A stretch of DNA of 64,000 nucleotides, from positions 1,178,001 to 1,242,000 of the forward strand of contig JANTQA010000029.1 of assembly GCA_027625915.1 (NCBI GenBank). The letters run 5' to 3'. A program made the translations under genes and the position numbers. Origin of the DNA: Anaeramoeba flamelloides (lineage: Eukaryota > Metamonada > Anaeramoebidae). The notes under the pieces are model-generated. The model searched no databases, was not told the DNA's origin, and saw nothing but the letters and a program-made list of their open reading frames with translations. Shown piece after piece: positions 11,519 through 23,706 of this stretch (position 1 is the stretch's first letter; each line of letters starts with the position of its first letter).

Positions 11519-12650
11519 ATAAGGCATTTCCAAAAAAGCAAGGTATTTTATTTTAAAATATCTTTATTAAACTTAATTCTAATAAAACCATTTAAATATC
11601 CAAAATTGTTTTTATTAAATAGATTAATAATAATAATTCAATTTGTTTGTTTGTAATACATTGTTTTAATAAAAAATATCAAAGCTTCCCAGTGTAATTT
11701 TATATAATATTTTTTTGCAGTGAAAATTAGTATTTGTTTTTTTATTTTTGATTGGAAATTTTTTTCCAAAGAGGTTTAATCTTGATAACATTTTCTCCCT
11801 GAGAATAGAAAACTTATAATAAATATTTATTGTAAAAAAAATCCTTTAGATGCTTAACAAATTGTTCATCTTTTTTATTGAATATAAAACCCATTCCAAA
11901 AATTTGGACACACCCAAAATCAAAAATAGGTCAAAAAAAACCCACAATTTATTATATTTTTCCAAACGTAATATAAAACCACATTTAAGTGAAATAGTAT
12001 TAATGTTTTTATAAGTAATCATTTTCATCCTAAATAAAAGAAAAAAACATAAAATCAAAAAATAAAAAATCTGTGTATCCAAAAATGAAGAAACGAACGG
12101 AACAAAAAATATATTGGTAAATTTGTTGAAATTTCACCAACAATTATTGATCGATCAAACGAAAAGATACCATCTACCAATTGTATGTGTTTTTTCAATT
12201 TCACAAACTCAACACTAACTTTCTATCAACACATTGTAAAAAATTTTCCAGATCTAATGAAACAGATTACTTAACTGGAAAAAAGGAAACAAAAACAAAA
12301 TAAAAAAGGATAACAAATGAAATAGTTTGTAAAATCAAAATTATTCCCAAATTGAATTTAAAGTGTATTATCAATATTCTTTCAACTGTTTAAACTGTGT
12401 CCAAATTTTTGGAATCTAGTTTAGTTCATACCTTGTTTTTAATAAAAAAAAAGAGTTTAAATTTTTTTTTTACAATTTTTTTGAAATATTTTGATCAACA
12501 TATTTTGAAATAGAAACAATAAGCACTGTTTCGACCAGTAGCAACATCCAGTTTAATTTTATATTACCCATTTTACAAATGAAAATACTTCCAAAGAGAA
12601 GATTATTTGAAATATAAAAAAAAAATTCCCCGCTTTTTTGAAATACCTTC
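11519..12650. mobile_element. Family L TIR element, copy 1, split by a family D insertion
   Basis: The left end ATAAGGCATTTCCAAAAAAG and the right end CGCTTTTTTGAAATACCTTC are inverted repeats. The same tips bound the shorter copy at 39998-40584. The size difference (about 1.13 kb against 0.59 kb) is almost exactly the family D element lying at 11892-12415, so D inserted into L. Confidence 0.65.
11892..12415 (+). mobile_element. Family D TIR element, copy 2 (best ends), nested in L
   Basis: The termini CATTCCAAAAATTTGGACAC and GTGTCCAAATTTTTGGAATC are inverted. At about 12090-12200 one frame reads KKYIGKFVEI...IIDRSNEKI, resembling the N-terminal helix-turn-helix of Tc1-type transposases. 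The corresponding block in the copy at 20682 reads KKHIGKFVEI. No DDE domain is present. Confidence 0.6.
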
Positions 12651-13758
12651 GACTTTAATCTGAACAAAATGATTTTTTAAACGTTAACTAATCATCAAAT
12701 TGATAAAAAAAAATAATATTTCTTATTCTATTTTACCCAATTTCAGAAACCCCACTTTCATTAGACAAACTTATTTTCCAACTAAATACATTATAACAAA
12801 TAAAATTTTTTCTGATCAAAGCAACGAAAAATTTTTTCAAATAGTACACCGATTTTAATGAACAAGATTTTGTTTTGATCATAAAGAATAAAAAAAAAAT
12901 CAAAGTCTTTGATTGGTTGTTGCCAGTAAAAATTTTGGTTCCAGAGCCAGAAAAAAGAGAAAATTGATTTTTGATGAATTTGAAAAAAGTACTTTTTAAA
13001 ATTGGTTAAAAAACAAGAATAAAAATAATAAAACTGATTTATCTTTAATAAAAACAAAAGTAAAATATAAATCATTAATAAAAGTAAAAAAAAAAGTAAA
13101 ACTACCTAACAACAAGAAAATGATATTTTTAAAAATTTGTCAGATTCAAAAACTTTTAAACTCGACATTTATTGATACGAATCAACTAAGATACCCATTA
13201 ATCAAGTAACAGGAGTTGAGTGATATTGCATTTAATTTCCCCAAGAATTGAAATATGAATAACTTGGTTTTTGTTGAGTTTTTTTTTTTTTTTAATTTTT
13301 CAAGTTACTCTCATTGCCAAGATTGAAATCAATAGTAATTAACTATCTATATATTTCCCTTAATTATCATCTTTTTAATTACATTGGAATGAATTTAGGG
13401 AAAAAATGAAAAAAAGATCAAAAAGAAGTAATAAAAACTATTTAATAATGAATTAGAAATAATAAAATTTATCATTTGATTCTTTTGATTTTATTAATTC
13501 TGGCAATAATAATAAATATCAACAAACAACAGTACAAATACTATAAAATTAACATCAAAAAAAAAAAAAAAACAATAAATATGATGATTCAATCTTCATT
13601 ATACTTTTTACTTTTATCATTATTTTAAAATTTTTTTATCCATATTTATAAATTACTTATGAAATAAAATTATCGTTTCGATACAAAACTTTAAAAAAAA
13701 TAAATAAATAGAAAAACTAAATAATAAAATTATTCGAAGAGAAGGGCTATTAAAAAAA
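12651..13758. other. Upstream region of the RasGEF gene
   Basis: AT-rich spacer. Nothing coding seen. A run of short purine-rich words (AAGAGAAGGG) lies just before the RasGEF start codon. Confidence 0.4.
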
Positions 13759-16700
13759 ATGGAACAGCAAAGAAGAAATATGTTAAAAGAATTCAGATCG
13801 GCGAAATTATTAAAAAGAGAAAACATTGAAGAATTTGAAAAAAAAGTTGAAGTTTTAACAAAAGAACTTGAAGAGTCAAAATCAAAGTTGCGAGAATTAG
13901 AAAAGAATCAAGGATTTGATAACAGAGAAATGGCCACAGGATCTAATAGGAAAGAAACCTGGATAGCTAAACTCATGAAAAGAAATCCACATATCTTGGA
14001 ATTAAGAGAACGTACAAGACCATTAACAAAGGCAATATCTTATTCCCGATTACAAAGGAAAGAAAAAACCGAAAAGCCTAATTTTTTAAATCAAAAATTA
14101 GTTCTACAAATGATTATGCAATTTTTCGAAACTGAAGGAAAAACTAATATTCGAAAATATATTGAAAAAAAATTTGGATTGACTTGTAAATATTTTTTTT
14201 TTTTTTTTTTTTTTTTTTTGATAAAAATGTACAAGATAAAAAGGAATAAAAATCCGAACAAATTAGAAAAAAATAGTCTAATTGATTAAATTGAAAATTT
14301 ATTTTCAGAAGAATATGGGATAAATCCTAAAAGCAGCTTTCAATAGCATTTTAAAGTGTATCAGATCTAAAAATTGGAAATTGGTTTTGAGAAGATTATT
14401 GGACTAAACTCATAGAATTTGTTCAATTAAACAGGGCGCCTTTGACTGAAAAAGAGTTTTGAATCACAAAAATTTTTCTTTTTCTATTCCAGAAATTGAC
14501 AAAAAGTAAATAATAATCTATAAAATTATTCAAGAATTTGGAATGAATCCCAATATTGATAAAAATTTAAAATCAAACCAATTATCAGAAATAAAATACT
14601 TTGGAATTTGGCTCGAAAAAAAGAAAAACATTTACAAAAAAAAAGTAAAAGATAATTTTCAAAAAATCAAAATAATTTTTAACCAACAAAATTTATCTAA
14701 TGGGGTAAAATTACAAATGTTTAAATTAATATACATTAGTCAATTATTTTATATGGATTAGGTAATTTTTAATTTAGCCAAAAAAGATTTAAACGGGATA
14801 AATATTTGAATAAATAAAAAAGTAACCAAAATTTCTAAATGATAATCCCTCATTCTCCAAGAATAATTTATAAAACCCAAGCAAAAATAAACAAAGTCAG
14901 ACTTTTAATCTATAAAAAGAAGAAATAAAACTCAAAAAAATATTAGTAATTCATGGGTTTAAACATTTATAAAAAAAATTTTAAATTTTCAAAAAAGATA
15001 ATGAAAATATCACTTGGGAAGTAGATAACTAAAAATTATTATATATAAATCTAAATCGGTTTAGAGAAACCCTAATAAGCAATAGCTCTGGATGGAAAGG
15101 CCAGGAATATTTAAAAATTATTAGGTATAATAGCAATATAAATAAACAGTCGTGCCGTCAAGGGCCTTCGAGTGCTGTCAAGTACCACTGTTTTCTTGGG
15201 GTTTTCTGTTATATCTGTTAAGTTTTCTATTTTATTTCGAAAATCTATTGATTTTCGTTAGTTTTTTTTTACTTTAGAAATAAACCGAAAATTTATTAAA
15301 ATTTTTTGTTTATTTCTAAAGTAAAAAAACTCAACGAAAACCTAGAACACTTCAAAAATAAATAGAAAACTCAAAAAAACCTAACGAAAATCTAATAGTA
15401 TTCCAAATAAACATAAAACTCTAGAAAATGCAAAGTTTTTAACTTGATTCTTTTAAATTCTGGAAAACCTAACGACCGTTAAATTTTCCAGGATTCAAAA
15501 GAATCAAGTAAAATCAAAGAGATTTACTCAATTCTTTTAAATTAAAAAAAACCGTACGCCTGTAAGAGGAAATTAAAATCCCCCCTTCTTAATATTAAAA
15601 AAAAAAATAAAAATAAAAAAAAAAAAAATTTCCTTTTTTACAGGACAATTATCAATTAATAACTGTTTTAATTACCTATTGAAAAAGAATTTACTTCTTT
15701 ATATACAGTGATGTTTATTATAATTTTATAATAAACAAGGCTTTAATAAAAATTAACAATTTGATTTTGAAAAAAATTTTACATTTAATCAAGTACACAA
15801 ACTATTTATAAATTTTAATATTTCAATTTTTTTCTCAAATTAATAATATAAATTAATAATACATCTTAATATATATATATATATATATATATAACAAATA
15901 AATCTAATAGATTTAGGAGAATTATTAGAAAAAGATTTATTGTATACAATTATTAGATTTTCATTGAAAGATATTGAACAATTAACAAAATATTCATTGG
16001 ACAGCTCACAGAATATTGATGACTCGCTTGAAAATGATGAATATGTATTACCAACAGAAGATCTTTCAATTTGGAATGAACCCGAAGATAATGAAAACAA
16101 TATTAGATTTAATCAAGATTTATTGAAACAAATGGGTAAAATGGCAAATAGTCATTTATTGGAAACGATTGTTTGTGCGAATAATAATAAATTAATCGAA
16201 AGATTAACTTCAACAGTTGGAACAGGTAAGAAAATTCACAATATAAATCTCTCTCTTTCATTGTATATATAAATAGAATTTTTAATTATTATTATTACGT
16301 GGGAAGGCACATTTTATCATTTTTGAGTGTCACAGTTTATTCAAAATTGTATCATTAAAATCATTTCTTAGACTAAATAAATGAATGTTTTAATAAATAA
16401 GAGAATGGGATATGTCTTTTAGTATAATATAATTGCACACCAAATTAAAAAAATGGAAATCACAAGAATGAAAAAAAAAGATCAAGAAAAAATAAAAAAA
16501 AATCATTTATTTATTGATCTTATCTGTTATATTTGATATAATTACTTCTTAATTTGGTTTTGTTTTTAATTGAAAAAAGAAAATACTTTTTGTTTGTAAA
16601 ATTTTTTGATTAACAAATTACTTTTTATTTCTCAAGAATTTCCCAAAATGAATTTAAAAATTCTATTTTCATTTAATTCTTCTAATTCTAGTTTTGGTTT

Positions 16701-18810
16701 CACAAAATATGATATTTTTGAAATTCCTGTTGGGAAACTTATGTTTATTGAATATCTGTTTGGTTTTGGTAATTATTTATTTCCCATGAAATTGGAAACT
16801 CAAAATAATTCCGAATCATGATTGAAATTTTTTCTAAATTTTCTTATATTTGGGGTTGACTCTTTTGTAACTGTATATTTGATTCCAAGAATTCAACTCC
16901 TTTACTCTTATTTTTGCAACAGTACCATTGTTTTGATTTCGCTTAATTTGATAAAAATATTTAAAATTAGAATTTTGTAAAAAATGTTTCAGTCAAAAAC
17001 GGTTTTGATTGAAAAATAATAAATAGTAAAGGGGTGAGAAATCCAAGGTAATAACTTGTTTGTATTCATCCAAATTTTGAAAATAAAGTATAAATATCTT
17101 CTAAAATATACTTTGTCTGAATTTAATTTTTTTCTTGATTTCAAAGAATTTATTTGGAAAGGTGATCTTTCTTGTTTGGTCTTCTAAAAGAAAAGATTTT
17201 TTTAAAATACAGATCTTTTGGGATCTTTTTTATTTGGTTTAGTATTTGGTTAATTTCAACAATTCGTCTGTAACAAATTTGTTGATCCAAAGAACAATTT
17301 AATAAAACCAAAAAAAAATGGAATAAAAAAAAATTGAAAATTTCAAAATCAAGATCTCACTCTAATTTAATTTGGTTTCACTTTTCACAAATCGAGTAAA
17401 TGAATGATATTTTGGTTTCAAAGTTTCAAAACATCCACTGCCACTCAAAATTTTTTTCTTAGGTAGTCAGAATTAAAATTTTTCAAAAATGGGAAAATAT
17501 ACCTACTCCTTAAACAATTCTAAAAATGTCTATTTACCTTTCTTTTTATTCTAAATATCTTCTCTTGTATTTCCGTATTTATAATAATAATATTCCATTA
17601 TTTATTTTAAATGTTAATATTAATAATGAATAATTTTTTCTATATACATATTATTAATTTATTTAACCCAATAATAGATAATCAATTTATTAAGGCATTT
17701 TTGATGACTTATCAATCCTTTATGAAACCAGAATATTTATTATTAAAATTATTTCAACGATTCCATGTTCCGCCATGTCAAAAAAATGAGAATCATTCCA
17801 TATATAAAAAGCAAAAAAAAAAAATTCAAAATAATGTTCTCAATGTACTTACGATCTGGCTAGAAAATAATATTGAAGAATTAACTCCAAAATTGCTTCG
17901 AAGAATTGAATCTTTTATTAAATCAATAATAATTAGTGAAAATATTAAAGGAACAAAAACTATTCTTGATCTATTAAAGAATACAAAAAAAAAAACAAAA
18001 AAGCAGATCAAAATCTCTGTTGATAAATTACCCCCACCAAGAATCCCAAAAAACATTTTATTGACATCGTTTAAACTCAGTGATTTGGATGAAATAGAAT
18101 TTGCAAGACAATTGTGTCTCTATAATTTTGAAATTTTTTCCAAAATTCAACCATCAGAATTAGTTAGTCAAGCGTGGTCCAAAGAAAAATTCAAGCATAA
18201 GGCACCAAATGTCTTAGCCTTCATCGACAAATTTAATCATCTCGGGTCCTATTTTAATCATCTAATATTAGATGGCAAAAGGGTACGCGATCGAGTTAAA
18301 GCATTTGTGAAGATCATTAAAATTGGTGAAATCTGCTTTTCATTTAACAATTTTGATTCTGCAATGGCAATGTGGGCATCGTTAAATAACGCTGCCATTG
18401 ATCGACTAAAATTCACCAAGGAAGAGGTTCCAAAGAACTCTTTTAAATCTTTTAAAGAAATGGCAGGTGTTTTGGATTCCAAGTCCAATTATGGCAATTT
18501 GCGTGACCGCTACAATAGCATCAAGGGTTCCTGTATTCCCTATCTTGGAATGTACTTGACTGATTTAACTTTTATTTCAGATGGTACATCAGACAAAATA
18601 GATGGCATGGTTAATTGGAGTAAAAGGAAAATGCTATTTAGAACAATTGATGAAATACAACAATTCCAAAAGATTGCTTATAATTTCCAAAAAATTGACC
18701 AAGTGCATTTATTATTTGATAAGCTTACAAAGGGCAACGAAGATGAAAATTATAAAAACAGTCTCGCATTAGAGCCTAGAGGTGCTAACAAAGGTGATAT
18801 TGATTATTAA
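13759..18810 (+). CDS. Ras guanine nucleotide exchange factor, LisH-REM-CDC25 (3 exons)
   Basis: Exons 13759-14185, 15911-16225 and 17678-18810 join in frame to 624 aa. Both introns (1725 and 1452 bp) are phase 1, start GTAA and end TAG. Domains: coiled coil (about 1-55); LisH dimerisation motif (about 112-142, LVLQMIMQFFETEGKTN then IRKYIEKKFGLTY); linker; REM/RasGEFN from about 235 (NKLIERLTSTVGTDNQFIKA then FLMTYQSF), which exists only after splicing exons 2 and 3; CDC25 catalytic domain about 373-610 (FKLSDLDEIEFARQL, SELVSQAWSKEKF, IPYLGMYLTDLTFI). The protein should load GTP on a Ras-family GTPase at the membrane. LisH plus RasGEF is common in amoebae such as Dictyostelium. The domain order and length are normal and nothing looks broken. 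The exon 1-2 junction (LT|Y) rests on frame and splice consensus rather than on a conserved motif. Confidence 0.9.
14480..15130 (+). mobile_element. LINE (non-LTR retrotransposon) 3'-part fragment in the RasGEF intron
   Basis: One frame reads NQLSEIKYFGIWLEKKKNIY and VKLQMFKLIYISQLFY, the pattern after the palm domain of LINE reverse transcriptases (YLGI..L, then a hydrophobic helix). Further on, pieces read NENITWEV, INLNRFRETLI and GWKGQEYLKI. These match the copy at 37640-38960 (DNKHMNWEI, MNLNQFRVNLI, VWKGQKYLKI). Only the C-terminal part of the ORF is left and it has several stops. 5' truncation is typical of LINE copies. It lies in the same direction as RasGEF. Confidence 0.7.
15148..15560. 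repeat. Family B modular hairpin repeat, copy 2
   Basis: Starts with GC-richer words (GTGCCGTCAAGGGCC, GAGTGCTGTCAAG), then the module with AATAAACCGAAAATTT and its inverted partner, then the GGAAAACCTAACG/CGTTAAATTTTCCAGG palindrome. It lies in RasGEF intron 1. Confidence 0.7.
16226..17677 (+). other. RasGEF intron 2
   Basis: Begins GTAAGA, ends AATAATAG. AT-rich. A 71-codon open frame at 16606-16821 (KFIL-, FSFNSSNSS-containing) resembles nothing known and is probably chance. No element was matched inside it. Confidence 0.7.
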
Positions 18811-20281
18811 TTCATATATTCATTTTTTTTATATATTCATTTTTTCATTTATTCATGATTAATTATTCTGAAAAAATCAAGAAAAAAATTTATTTTTAAA
18901 AAAATAATTCATTCATTTACTCATTCGTCCGTCTGTTCGTTCGTTTATTTGTTTGTTTGTTCTTTTATTTTTCATACATTTCTAAAGATTTTTTAAAAAA
19001 GAATATTTTTTTTCATATTTTAGTGAAAATAAAAAAACCTTATTCAATTCTTTTTTCTTTATTCTTTTTAAGGGATTTAGTATATTTGTAAACTTTTGGG
19101 TGTCTCTTTGTGTTTGTGATTGCCAGAGAAAAATCATTTCCTTCTCCAAATACATAAATGTTTTTTAAAAAAAGAAAAAGAAGGATAGATCATAGAATAA
19201 TGTATTTACCAAAAGAATTAAAAGAACGAAAATCAAAAAAAGTCAGAAAATTGATCTTTTTAAAAAAAATAAAAAACAAATCAAAAACCAAAAAAAAAAA
19301 ACATAAAAATACTTATATCCGATAAAAAATGATTTTGATCTCAAAATTGAAATTTTATTTTGACAAGAATAATGAATTTAACTCATAGAATATATTCTAT
19401 TTCTTCAATAAAACTGGGTCAGTTTGACTGAATAAGAATTTATCTTTTTAACAAACATTACAGAGTCCCAATGATTTTAAGGTTTATTGATATTTTATAA
19501 ATATCTTTTTTTTACAAGCTTGACATTCTACTTAAAAAAAGGATCAAAAATAAAACTGATATAAAAAGTTTGAAAATGTATTACGATCCAAAAATTTGAA
19601 AATATTTTTTTAATACGAAAATGATATAAAACCCTAATTAAATCACTTCTAATAACATTTTAGATAGTGCCAAGGTTTTTGAAAAACCTTTAATTTATGA
19701 AAATATTAAACCACCCAACCCAGAAACATTAAATAAATATTCACCCCCCAAAAAAAAAAAAAAAAATTCTTTCAAGATCTTTTGATAATATTTCTTTTTT
19801 TAAAAAAATACTCTCTTTGAGTTTGACATAATAGTATATTTTTTTTTTTTTGATATTTCATAAAGATCCAAATCTTCAAAATCCCCTGATTTGGAATATC
19901 TGGAAAGATAATTAAGGAGATTAATTTAATGGTTAGTCAGTATTTTATTTATGCAACTATGTTTAAGGAATATTTTTCTTTTTTCCTAAAATTTCCAACT
20001 TTTCAGCAAATTACTGTATAATAATTCCCCTCAAATCATTTTTTTTTTTTGAATAAAAATCAGAAATTTCTACGGAGATTTGATAATTTTTAATTTTATC
20101 ATGCAAATAATATCAACCTTTTATTATTCTAATATTTTAATTATTTTTCTTCTTCTCCCTTTTTATTATTGTGAATTTCTTTTAATTACTCTTTTCTCTA
20201 AAAAAAAAAAGAAAAGAAATTACAGTAGGTTACTTTAAAATAAAAAAAAAGAAATAAAAAAAAAGTTAATTGAATACTAAA
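18811..20281. other. Intergenic after RasGEF; one family C fragment
   Basis: Directly after the stop come short degenerate repeats of ATTCATT/TTCGTTCGTTTATTTG. About 19325-19445 matches the right part of family C (GACAAGAATAATGAATT, TTCTATTTCTTCAATAAAAC, TTTGACTGAATAAG). Homopolymer tracts are abundant; no gene was seen. Confidence 0.5.
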
Positions 20282-20284
20282 CCT

Positions 20285-20580
20285 TTGATCGATCAATAAT
20301 TATGAATAGAATTTTTCCAAATTAGTCGATACCTGTTTTTTGCTGTACTCCTTTTTTTTCAGTTATACAATTTGTTTTGTTCAAATCAGGAATTTTTTTT
20401 CAATGATTGATAGAAAGCTAGTGTTGAGTTATTAAATAGAAAAATCACATGAAATTAGCTGATGGGATCTTATCATTTTATATATAAATAATTGTTAGTG
20501 AAATTTTAAGAAATTTACCAATACAATTTTTGTTCTCGCTCATTTCATCATTTTGGACCTACCAATTTTTTTTTAATATT
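20285..20580 (-). repeat. Decayed family D-related segment
   Basis: In reverse orientation it contains the D core words (GGATCTTATCATTT, AAATTTTAAGAAATTTACCA, CATTTTGGACC). It matches 3560-3735. The ends are not definable. Confidence 0.45.
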
Positions 20581-20681
20581 TAAGAGTTTTATTTTATTTG
20601 GATTAAAATGGTTCCTTATAAAAGCATTAATACCAGGTACCTTAAATGTGGTTTAAAAACATGCTTTGAAAAATACTAAAA

Positions 20682-21211
20682 CTCCAATTCAAAATTTTCA
20701 ACACAGCAAAAATTCGATTTGTGAAAAAAAAAAACTTATTTAATCAATTCACGATAAAATACCAAATTAAAACCATTCCCTAATTGAAATGTTAACACTT
20801 TTTTATAAATTACAATACTCACAAAACAAAAAATAATTAATTATTAATACAAATAAATCAAGGGTATGTTAAAAATTTTCGAGAGAGCAAAAAAAAAAAA
20901 ACATATTGGTAAATTTGTTGAAATTCTATTAGGAACATTGATCGATCAAATGGTTAGATATTACCAATTAATTTTATTTAAGTTCTTCCATTTGGAACAA
21001 CTCAACTTTAACATAATATCAATTGTTGAAAAAAATGTTGATCGAACGAAACGAGTTAGGTAATTCAAAAAATGAAATGAAAAAAAAAAAAATAAAAGAT
21101 GAAAAAATGATTTTCATATTTTTTAAAAATCAAAATTTTTTGAAAATTGAATGAAATTGTATTATTGTGATTCTTTGGAACATTTTAGCCGTGGAAAATT
21201 TTGAATTTTAG
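20682..21211 (+). mobile_element. Family D TIR element, copy 3
   Basis: Closely matches 4611-5138 over about 525 bp, including the left end CTCCAATTCAAAATTTTCAA and the right end GTGGAAAATTTTGAATTTTAG. A 65-codon frame at 20866-21063 (FERAKKKKHIGKFVEILLG) is the same relic helix-turn-helix region as in copy 2, not an intact gene. Confidence 0.65.
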
Positions 21212-21252
21212 TTTATAAATTTTTCTTTTTTTTTTAGACTCTTTATTATATG

Positions 21253-23706
21253 TCACTACGATCCAAAAAACACTAAAAATGGAAAACTGATCAAATACTT
21301 TCCATTAATACAATAAAAAACACTAAATGAAAAAATTAAAATAAATAAAGTTTCCATTTAACTTTTTCTTATCAACATTTTTTGTCAAAATGATTGAATT
21401 CACACTTAAAATTATGTATATTTTTAGATACATTATCTTGTTTTAACTCATTTGCTAAAACAAATTATAAATTATGTGGGAATTTTCTTTTCACAAAAGG
21501 GACTAATTTGTTCCACAAATGTTTTTTTTAGTTTTAAATGGTAAAATTAAAAAAAGTTAAACTAAAAAGATAAACTCTCTGGAAAAGCATTCTAATTTAA
21601 TATATTAACTTATTCTTTGATTTCAATCTTTTCTCAACCCCAATTTTTCAAAAAAAAATAAAAAAGTGCATTGTAATTTCAAAAAATATTTTTGATATTC
21701 AAAAGTCAAGAGTGTTTTTATTCTAAAAAAATTTATCCCAGTAGTTAATTGAATTAAGTTATAAACTTAATTTAGAAAAAATATTAATCAGAAAAAAATA
21801 GTGCTTAATTTTATTAAGGACATATGATAGAAAACAAAATTGAGTTTAAAATTCTTCTAATGACCCTTTCTAGACACTCTTTGAATTACAAGAGACAATT
21901 ATAGTCAATTCAAAATTCTCTCTTTAACAGATCAAGCGTTTTTTTTACATTTAATCCTTAACAATAAATCCTTATTCAAAATATTTAACATACAATTTGT
22001 TTTTTATTTTGATATTTTTTAATTATTATTTGTTTTCTGGTTATTGTAAAAGATAAATAATTGTCAAAATTTCAATTAACTAGTATTCCTAAGTTGGTAT
22101 TTCTTTGTGAATTCATTTAATAGTATTTTTCTTAAAAAAATGAATTTTGGTATTAAAAAATAAGAATTTGGATTTACTTTGAGTATTTCACATTTTGAAT
22201 ATGAAAAACAGTATCGAATATAGACTTATAAAAAAATTAATTTTGTAGAAATATTTTTTAGGGTAGTTTACAGATGAATAAGAGGTGAGTAATTAAAAAT
22301 TTAACTAAAAATTGTTTTGTATCCATCAATGATAAAAATGATTTTATTTTTAATTTTTTATACATTTATTATTATTATTAAAATTATATTTTTAATAAAA
22401 TTTAATATTTTTTATATTTTTTTTTTTTATATAATTCCTTTTGTATTTATCTATATCAATAATTACAACTGTATGAATCTTATTTAATAAAAATCCAATA
22501 TATCACGTTGAATAAAAAAATAAAATCTTTATTTAATTTTTGTCTTCATCTATTAGAATTATTTCCGAATTTATCCTCTTTCTTTTCATAATATTAGAAT
22601 CTATTTTATTTATCGTGGATTTTTTATTTTTTTCGACGTTATCTTCATTGGAATCATCGGAATCGTCGGAATCGTCGTCGGAATCATCAGAATCAAAATT
22701 GTTAGTATTATTAGTATACTTTTTTTTTTCTTTTAATTTTTCTTTTTCTTTTTCTTTACCAACCGTTTTTGCTTTATTTTCTATTGAAATTGGTTGTTTG
22801 CGTTTCCTTTGATTATTTATATTTGAAAATTCAGAATTTTCTCTATTTTTTAGTTCTTTATTAAAATTTTTAACCACTTTTAGACTTTGTGAATCAACTG
22901 CGTATTTTAAGGTGGTTTCCTTTGCCTTTTTTTCAAATTGCCTTCTGTTTTGAATATATTCTTGACTCTATGATTTAAATTTTAAAATATTAATTGAAAT
23001 TGATAAAAGAGAAGAAATTATAATAATAATAAATTATAATAGTTTTAGAAATTAAAAAATTATTGTTAAAAGATATCACATATATCTTTTTAACCAATCA
23101 TTAGAAAAATAAAGTAACTCTAGAATATATATATGTCCTTAATAAAATTAAGCACTATTTTTTTCTGATTAATATTTTTTCTAAATTAAGTTTATAACTT
23201 AATTCAATTAACCACTGGGATAAATTTTTTTAGAATAAAAACACTCTCAACTTTTGAATATCGAAAATATTTTTTGGAACTAACTGTGCACTTTTTTATT
23301 TTTTTTTTTGAAAAATTGGGGTTGAGAAAAGATTGAAATCAAAGAATAAGTTAATATATTAAATTAGAATGCTTTTCCAGAAAGTTTATCCTTTTAGTTT
23401 ATTTTTTTTTTAATTTTACCATTTAAAACTAAAAAAAACATTTGAGGACCAAATTAGTCCCTTTTGTGAAAAGAAAATTCCCATAATTTAGAATTTGTTT
23501 TAGTAAATGAGTTAAAACAAGATAGCGAATCTAAAAATATACATAATTTCAAGTGTGAACTCAATGATTTTGGCAAAAAATGTTTTCAAGAAAAAGTTAA
23601 ATTGAAACTTTATTTATTTTTATTTTTTCAATTAGTTTTTTTAATTGTATTAAAGGAAAGTATTTGATCAGTTTTCCATTTTTAGTGTTTTTTGGGTCGT
23701 TGGGAC

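Larger units (their letters stand above)
14186..15910 (+). other. RasGEF intron 1, loaded with transposon relics
   Basis: Begins GTAAATA followed by a long T tract and ends CTAATAG. It contains a right-end fragment of family C (about 14330-14462), a LINE fragment (about 14480-15130) and a family B hairpin repeat (15148-15560), all noncoding for the host. Confidence 0.75.

Noticed and set aside
16606-16821. Extra RasGEF exon in intron 2
   Set aside because: Joining exon 2 directly to exon 3 already restores the REM domain without a gap; this frame has no RasGEF-like sequence.
20866-21063. 65-codon frame considered as a transposase gene
   Set aside because: Only a helix-turn-helix-like relic is present; there is no catalytic domain, and the same frame is broken in the other two copies.
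22540-22812. Plus-strand Ser-rich frame
   Set aside because: Shadow of the Asp/Ser run of the minus-strand exon at 22533-22967.
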